This document shows, piece after piece, positions 59,767 through 64,000 of a DNA stretch of 64,000 nt. Source of the DNA: Mesorhizobium loti (GTDB lineage: Bacteria > Pseudomonadota > Alphaproteobacteria > Rhizobiales > Rhizobiaceae); NCBI RefSeq assembly GCF_003148495.1, contig NZ_QGGH01000002.1, positions 682,001 to 746,000 on the forward strand, written 5' to 3'. Numbering within the stretch: position 1 is the first letter of the stretch; every line of letters starts with the position of its first letter. The notes beneath the pieces were generated by a model. The model did not search any database and had not been told where the DNA came from. It saw only the letters and a program-made list of their open reading frames with translations. The translations under genes were made by a program, and so were the position numbers.

Positions 59767-60543
59767 ATGGAATGGCGCGACGAGGGAATCATTCTCGGCA
59801 CCCGCAAGCATGGCGAAACCAGCGCCATTCTCGAGGTGATGACGCGCGCGCATGGCCGACATCTCGGCCTCGTTCGTGGTGGCCGCTCACGCAAGCAGCA
59901 GCCCGTTCTCCAACCCGGCAATCGCGTCGACCTGTTGTGGCGGGCACGCCTTGACGAACATCTCGGCACGTTCCAGGCCGAGGCGATCGAGATGAACGCG
60001 GCCCGGCTGATGGACAGCGCCGTCGCCGTCTACGGGTTGCAGACCATGGCCGCGCATCTGCGCCTGTTGCCCGAGCGCGACGCCCATGAAGGTCTCTACG
60101 AAACGCTTGCCGTGATGATCGTCCATCTCGACGATGCCGACGCCGCCGGCGAACTGGTCGCGCGCTTCGAGCTTCTGGTGCTGGACGAACTCGGCTTTGG
60201 CCTCGATCTCAGCCAATGCGCCGCGACCGGCACGCGGCAGGATCTTGCCTATGTCTCGCCAAAATCGGGTCGCGCGGTATCGCGCGAAGCAGGCTTGCCA
60301 TGGCGCGACAAGATGCTGGCTCTGCCAGCCTTCCTGCAGCGCGGCTCCGGCCTGCGCGCCGATGCGGCAGCGGTCGACGACGCCTTCCGGCTGACCGGCT
60401 TCTTCTTCACCCGCCACGTCTATGAGCCGCGCGGCATCGAGCCGCCCGACGCTCGCGCCGGCTTCCTTGCCGCCTTGCGCAAGCACCACGCGCGCGGCAA
60501 GGCCATTGCCGGCGAGGACGCGGCCAGAGAAATCATCACATGA
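59767..60543 (+). CDS. recO: DNA repair protein RecO
   Basis: A 258-residue protein that anneals single strands and loads RecA with RecR. It has the N-terminal OB fold ([40 protein letters not shown]) and the helical C-terminal domain ([20 protein letters not shown], where only one of the usual zinc cysteines is present, as in other alphaproteobacteria). Its stop overlaps the thioesterase start by four bases (ATGA). Confidence 0.95.
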   Translation: MEWRDEGIILGTRKHGETSAILEVMTRAHGRHLGLVRGGRSRKQQPVLQPGNRVDLLWRARLDEHLGTFQAEAIEMNAARLMDSAVAVYGLQTMAAHLRLLPERDAHEGLYETLAVMIVHLDDADAAGELVARFELLVLDELGFGLDLSQCAATGTRQDLAYVSPKSGRAVSREAGLPWRDKMLALPAFLQRGSGLRADAAAVDDAFRLTGFFFTRHVYEPRGIEPPDARAGFLAALRKHHARGKAIAGEDAAREIIT

Positions 60544-61058
60544 GCGAAGTCGAACTTTATCCCGGCCGGGTCTCGCCGCTTGGCCTCGGCACCATTCCGC
60601 ATGCCGACATCCTGGAATACACCGGTCTTGAGCTGCTGCAGCGCATCGTCGACGGCAAGTATCCGGCGCCGCCGATCTCCTTCCAGCTCAGCTTCTCGCT
60701 GACCGAAGTGTCGGAAGGCCGTGCCGTGTTCCGTGGTATGCCCAACGAGCGCCACCTCAACCCGCTGGGCAGCGTGCATGGCGGCTGGGCGGCGACGCTG
60801 CTCGATTCGGCACTGGCCTGCGCCGTGCAGACGCTGCTCGAGAAGGGCGAGGCCTACACGACGGCTGAGTTCAAGGTGAATTTGACGCGGCCGATCACGC
60901 CGAAGACCGGCGAGGTGGTCTGCGAGGGCAAGGTTGTTCACAAAGGCCGCACGCTGGCGGTGTCGGAGGCGACGTTGAAGGATGCAGGCGGCAAGTTGCT
61001 GGCTTTCGGCACCGAAACATGCTCGATCTTTCCGGCCGCCAATCTGGCAGCGCGTTGA
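60540..61058 (+). CDS. PaaI-type hotdog thioesterase
   Basis: A 172-residue hotdog-fold acyl-CoA thioesterase. The family motif is [20 protein letters not shown] (about residues 76-95), with [20 protein letters not shown] and [20 protein letters not shown] completing the sheet. The substrate is not predictable; aryl-CoA or medium-chain acyl-CoA esters are usual. It is translationally coupled to recO (ATGA overlap), an arrangement with no obvious functional logic. Confidence 0.9.
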   Translation: MSEVELYPGRVSPLGLGTIPHADILEYTGLELLQRIVDGKYPAPPISFQLSFSLTEVSEGRAVFRGMPNERHLNPLGSVHGGWAATLLDSALACAVQTLLEKGEAYTTAEFKVNLTRPITPKTGEVVCEGKVVHKGRTLAVSEATLKDAGGKLLAFGTETCSIFPAANLAAR

Positions 61059-61141
61059 GTTTTGTGGTCGTTTGGCCAGCGCATTTGAGTGTCAGTGAGA
61101 CTGAACGTCAGTGAAAACTGGCCTGGTTTGGGGGAACCGCC

Positions 61142-63880
61142 ATGTTTGAAAGCCTGATCGGCCTTGTCGCCATCATCGCCTTGTTCGTCATCATTTCGCG
61201 CCAGCAGAACCGCATCGGCCTTGTCGAGCGCGAGCTTGGCGCGCTGCGCAGCCTGGTTCTTTCCGGCGCCGTGCCGCCCTTGGCCAAGCCGTCCGAACAG
61301 GCCGCGCCCGCCGATGTGATTCCAGCCGTTGCGGCAGCGGCCGACATTCCCTCGCCAGCGATGAGCGAGCCAATCGCCGCCCAGGCGCCAGCTATGGAAG
61401 TGGAAGCGCCAATCGGTGAGGTCGTATCCGGGCCATGGGCGCCAAGCGAGGCGGCGCCGAAAGCAGCGGAACCTGTAGCGCCGGCTGCCGCGGCGAAAGC
61501 CGCCCGCCAGTCCGATGTCGAAACCGCGCTCGGCACCCGCTGGGCTGTCTGGGTTGGCGGCATCGCGCTGGCGCTGGGCGGCCTGTTCCTGATCCGCTAC
61601 ACCATCGAGGCCGGCATTTTCGGCCCCGGGGTGCGGCTGACCATGGCCGGCGTGCTCGGCCTTGTGCTGGTCGCCGGCGGCGAGTTCATCCGCCGCACCG
61701 GCTTCAAAGTGCCGGTGCAAGGCGTTGCCGGCGCCTATATTCCAGCGATCCTGACTGCCGCCGGTGCCTTCATCCTGTTCGGCACCGTCTATGCCGCGCA
61801 TGGCATTTACGGCTTCATTGGCCCGGCGCTCGCCTTCACGCTGCTCGGCGCCATCGGCGTGGCGACGATCGCAGCAGCCCTGGTCCATGGCCAGGCGCTG
61901 GCCGGCATCGGCCTCGTCGGCGCCATGGTGACCCCGGTGCTGATCGCCTCGCAGGCGCCCAATCCCTGGGCGCTGTTCGGCTATCTCGCGATCGTGCTCG
62001 CCGCCACTGGCGTCATCGCCCGCATGCGCGACTGGAAGTCGCTGATGGCGGCGGCCTTTTTCGGTACCGGCGTCTGGACCATCCTTTACATGACCGATGC
62101 ACCGGGAGCGAACCTCTCTGCCATCCTGTTCATCGACGCCGTCACACTGGCCGTGCTCGCCCTTGTCTGGCTCGCTCGCCGTGGCGATGAAGCCGGGCCA
62201 GCCGGGGCTTTCGACTGGCCGTCCATCGTGCCTGGTCTGTTCGTCGCATTTTCGGCGCTGGGCCTGTCGGTCGACCCGGTCTTTGCCGCCGCCGGCTATG
62301 CCTTGCCGGGCGCCGTGGTGATCGCCGCAATGGTGGCCGTCGCGCTCTATCGTCCGCTGGCGCTGCCGCTCCTCTATGCGGCCGGACTGGTCACGGTGCT
62401 GATCTATCTCGGCATCATCCCGCCAACCTCGATCGCTTCCGATTTTTCGGGCGGTGCCCTGGGCGTCGATGGACTGCCCTTGGCCACGTCCAATGCGCTG
62501 ACATTGCGCATCGGCATCGCACTTGGCCTGGTCTTCATCGGCGCCGGCTTCTGGGCCGCGCGCAGGTTCGCCGCCGGGACGCAAATCCGCGCGGCCTCAT
62601 GGGCGGCGTGGGGCGTCATCGTGCCGCTGGTCATCCTGCTGGCACTCTGGTTCACCTTTGGCAATCTCGACCGCGACCTTGTCTACGCTGCCGCAGCAGT
62701 ACTGCTGGTCGCGGTCTTCGCCGCCGGCGGCGAGTGGATCGCGCGGGCAGAAGAGCCGCCGCTCAAGGGCGGTATCGCGGTGTCGTTTGCCCTGGGCGGC
62801 GCGGCCATCGCCGGGCTCTTGATGCTGCATATGGCTTTCGATTCCGGCTGGACCACCATCCTGCTCGGTGCGGCGGCCATCGTGCCGGCGCTGGCCACGC
62901 GCTGGCGCTCCTATCCGGTGCTCGGCTGGATTTCGGTCGGCGCGGTAATCGCGGTGCTTGGCCGCGTCGCCTTCGACCCGACTATTGTCGGCGCCGAGTT
63001 CCTGTCGACGACACCGGTGTTCAACTGGCTGCTGCCGGGCTACGGCGTGCCGGCGCTCGCCTTCGGCTTTGCCGCCTGGCAGCTCGCCCGCACCACCAAT
63101 GGCCGGCCACGCCTCGCCATGGAAGCGGCGGCAGCGCTGTTTGCGCTGCTCACGCTCGCCATGCTGGTGCGCCATGCCATGCATGGCGGCGTCATCGACA
63201 CCGGCGCCATGACGCTCGCTGAACAGTCGATCTACACGCTGATCGCCATCGGCGCCGGCGCCATCCTCGTCGCCATCGACATCCGCTCGCCAAGCTCGGT
63301 GCTGCGCTACGGTTCGATGGCCGCCGGCGTGGTCTCCGTCGCCTTCATCGTTGTCAGGCACTTCGTGGTGCTGAACCCGTTGTTGTCAGACGAATCGACC
63401 GGCCAGATCCCGGTGTTCAACCTGTTGTTCCTTGGTTATCTCCTGCCGGCGGCGGCCGCCGGCGGGCTGGCGCTCTATGCGAGGGACAAGCGGCCGAAAT
63501 GGTATACGCAGATGCTGGCTCTGGTGGCCGCAGTGCTTGCCTTCGCCTATGCCACGCTGTCGGTGAGGCGCCTGTTCAAGGGCGAATTCATCGGCCTGTG
63601 GAGCGGGCTTGGCCAACTGGAGACCTACACTTACTCGGCGCTCTGGCTGGTCATCGGCGTGGCGTTGCTCACAGCCGGCGTTTGGTTGAAATCGCAGGTG
63701 CTGCGCATTGCCTCGGCCGCGCTGATCGCGATCGCCGTGCTGAAAGTCTTCATCTTCGACATGTCGGAGCTTGAAGGCGTGCTACGGGCACTATCCTTCA
63801 TCGGCCTTGGCGCGGTTTTGATCGGCATCGGCCTGTTTTATCAGCGGCTGCTGACACGGGCGGCGAAGGAAAACGGATAA
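61142..63880 (+). CDS. DUF2339 polytopic membrane protein
   Basis: A very large (912-residue) inner-membrane protein. An N-terminal hydrophobic segment (LIGLVAIIALFVIISRQQNR) is followed by a coiled, Ala/Pro-rich cytoplasmic or periplasmic stretch (about 35-125), the conserved ETALGTRWAVWVGGIALALG entry, and roughly 20 or more membrane helices to the end. DUF2339 function is unknown; a transporter or envelope role is plausible. A GGGGGAA ribosome site lies ahead of ATG 61142. The 120 bases after it show no gene. Confidence 0.9.
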   Translation: MFESLIGLVAIIALFVIISRQQNRIGLVERELGALRSLVLSGAVPPLAKPSEQAAPADVIPAVAAAADIPSPAMSEPIAAQAPAMEVEAPIGEVVSGPWAPSEAAPKAAEPVAPAAAAKAARQSDVETALGTRWAVWVGGIALALGGLFLIRYTIEAGIFGPGVRLTMAGVLGLVLVAGGEFIRRTGFKVPVQGVAGAYIPAILTAAGAFILFGTVYAAHGIYGFIGPALAFTLLGAIGVATIAAALVHGQALAGIGLVGAMVTPVLIASQAPNPWALFGYLAIVLAATGVIARMRDWKSLMAAAFFGTGVWTILYMTDAPGANLSAILFIDAVTLAVLALVWLARRGDEAGPAGAFDWPSIVPGLFVAFSALGLSVDPVFAAAGYALPGAVVIAAMVAVALYRPLALPLLYAAGLVTVLIYLGIIPPTSIASDFSGGALGVDGLPLATSNALTLRIGIALGLVFIGAGFWAARRFAAGTQIRAASWAAWGVIVPLVILLALWFTFGNLDRDLVYAAAAVLLVAVFAAGGEWIARAEEPPLKGGIAVSFALGGAAIAGLLMLHMAFDSGWTTILLGAAAIVPALATRWRSYPVLGWISVGAVIAVLGRVAFDPTIVGAEFLSTTPVFNWLLPGYGVPALAFGFAAWQLARTTNGRPRLAMEAAAALFALLTLAMLVRHAMHGGVIDTGAMTLAEQSIYTLIAIGAGAILVAIDIRSPSSVLRYGSMAAGVVSVAFIVVRHFVVLNPLLSDESTGQIPVFNLLFLGYLLPAAAAGGLALYARDKRPKWYTQMLALVAAVLAFAYATLSVRRLFKGEFIGLWSGLGQLETYTYSALWLVIGVALLTAGVWLKSQVLRIASAALIAIAVLKVFIFDMSELEGVLRALSFIGLGAVLIGIGLFYQRLLTRAAKENG

Positions 63881-64000
63881 AGGCAAGCAAGAACAATACG
63901 ATTTTAGTCTGGCCGGGAATAAATCGGTCAATGAGCTCGTTATCTCATTGCTTGGGTGACCGGAGCGGCGGACCGCTTCGCGCTGGCCGCTTGCGCCGCG

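Noticed and set aside
1..64000. CRISPR arrays, prophage structural genes, insertion-sequence transposases, replication origin
   Set aside because: I looked for regularly spaced repeats, phage or transposase motifs and origin features on both strands and found none.
63881..64000. Possible gene start at the right edge
   Set aside because: The last 120 bases contain no ribosome site with a following frame long enough to support.

Overview
This 64 kb window is chromosomal DNA from a rhizobial alphaproteobacterium. Mesorhizobium or a close relative in the Phyllobacteriaceae fits best. The GC content is high. The core gene order (dapA-smpB, then rpoZ-rsh-pyrE-acpS-lepB-rnc-era-recO) is typical of Rhizobiales. 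There are three Omp2/RopA-type porins, a PleC-type cell-cycle kinase beside glnE, and intergenic palindromes of rhizobial type. I see no phage, plasmid, CRISPR or symbiosis-island cargo. The assignment rests on recognised families and synteny, not on a database search.

Layout. 1-6.7 kb: the 3' end of a sensor kinase overlapping glnE, a secreted EF-hand protein, and a convergent PleC-like kinase. 6.8-7.5 kb: a RelE/ParE-type toxin-antitoxin pair with a palindromic operator inside its promoter. 7.5-18.1 kb: pepN, a lone CoxL-type molybdenum hydroxylase coupled to an EamA transporter, an MmyB-type regulator, an unusual uracil-DNA glycosylase, a secreted protein of unknown function, and ETF-ubiquinone oxidoreductase. 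18.2-24.8 kb: a DUF922 protein, an endonuclease/exonuclease/phosphatase-fold membrane protein, AMP nucleosidase, two tiny membrane proteins, DUF2147 and Sel1 proteins, and an orphan amino-acid-binding protein. 24.8-31.5 kb: a leucine-catabolism cluster on the minus strand (TetR, isovaleryl-CoA dehydrogenase, methylcrotonyl-CoA carboxylase beta, a macro-domain deacetylase, a small secreted protein, methylcrotonyl-CoA carboxylase alpha). ETF-QO at 16.4 kb would take the electrons released by isovaleryl-CoA dehydrogenase.

31.5-43.8 kb: acylphosphatase, a MarR-GNAT fusion, a HisC-like aminotransferase, a TPR-sulfotransferase, two divergent porins flanking tRNA-Ser(GCU), a lone tyrosine recombinase, a hydrolase and a soluble lytic transglycosylase. 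44-61 kb: the conserved housekeeping block, with a GH25 lysozyme, an HxlR/oxidoreductase pair, a family 5 uracil-DNA glycosylase and a NYN protein between smpB and rpoZ. A phosphotransferase and a third porin sit between era and recO. 61.1-63.9 kb: a large DUF2339 membrane protein. The last 120 bases hold no gene I can support.

The most interesting observations are not a single large system. They are: a macro-domain gene one base behind mccB in the leucine operon; a TetR protein whose last residues and stop codon are written in a rhizobial palindromic repeat; Shine-Dalgarno sequences held in the loop of a small inverted repeat ahead of all three porins; a leader module shared by only two of those porins; a family-4-like uracil-DNA glycosylase that has lost two of four iron-sulfur cysteines; a run of four stem-loops after smpB; and a toxin-antitoxin promoter that should make a leaderless mRNA.
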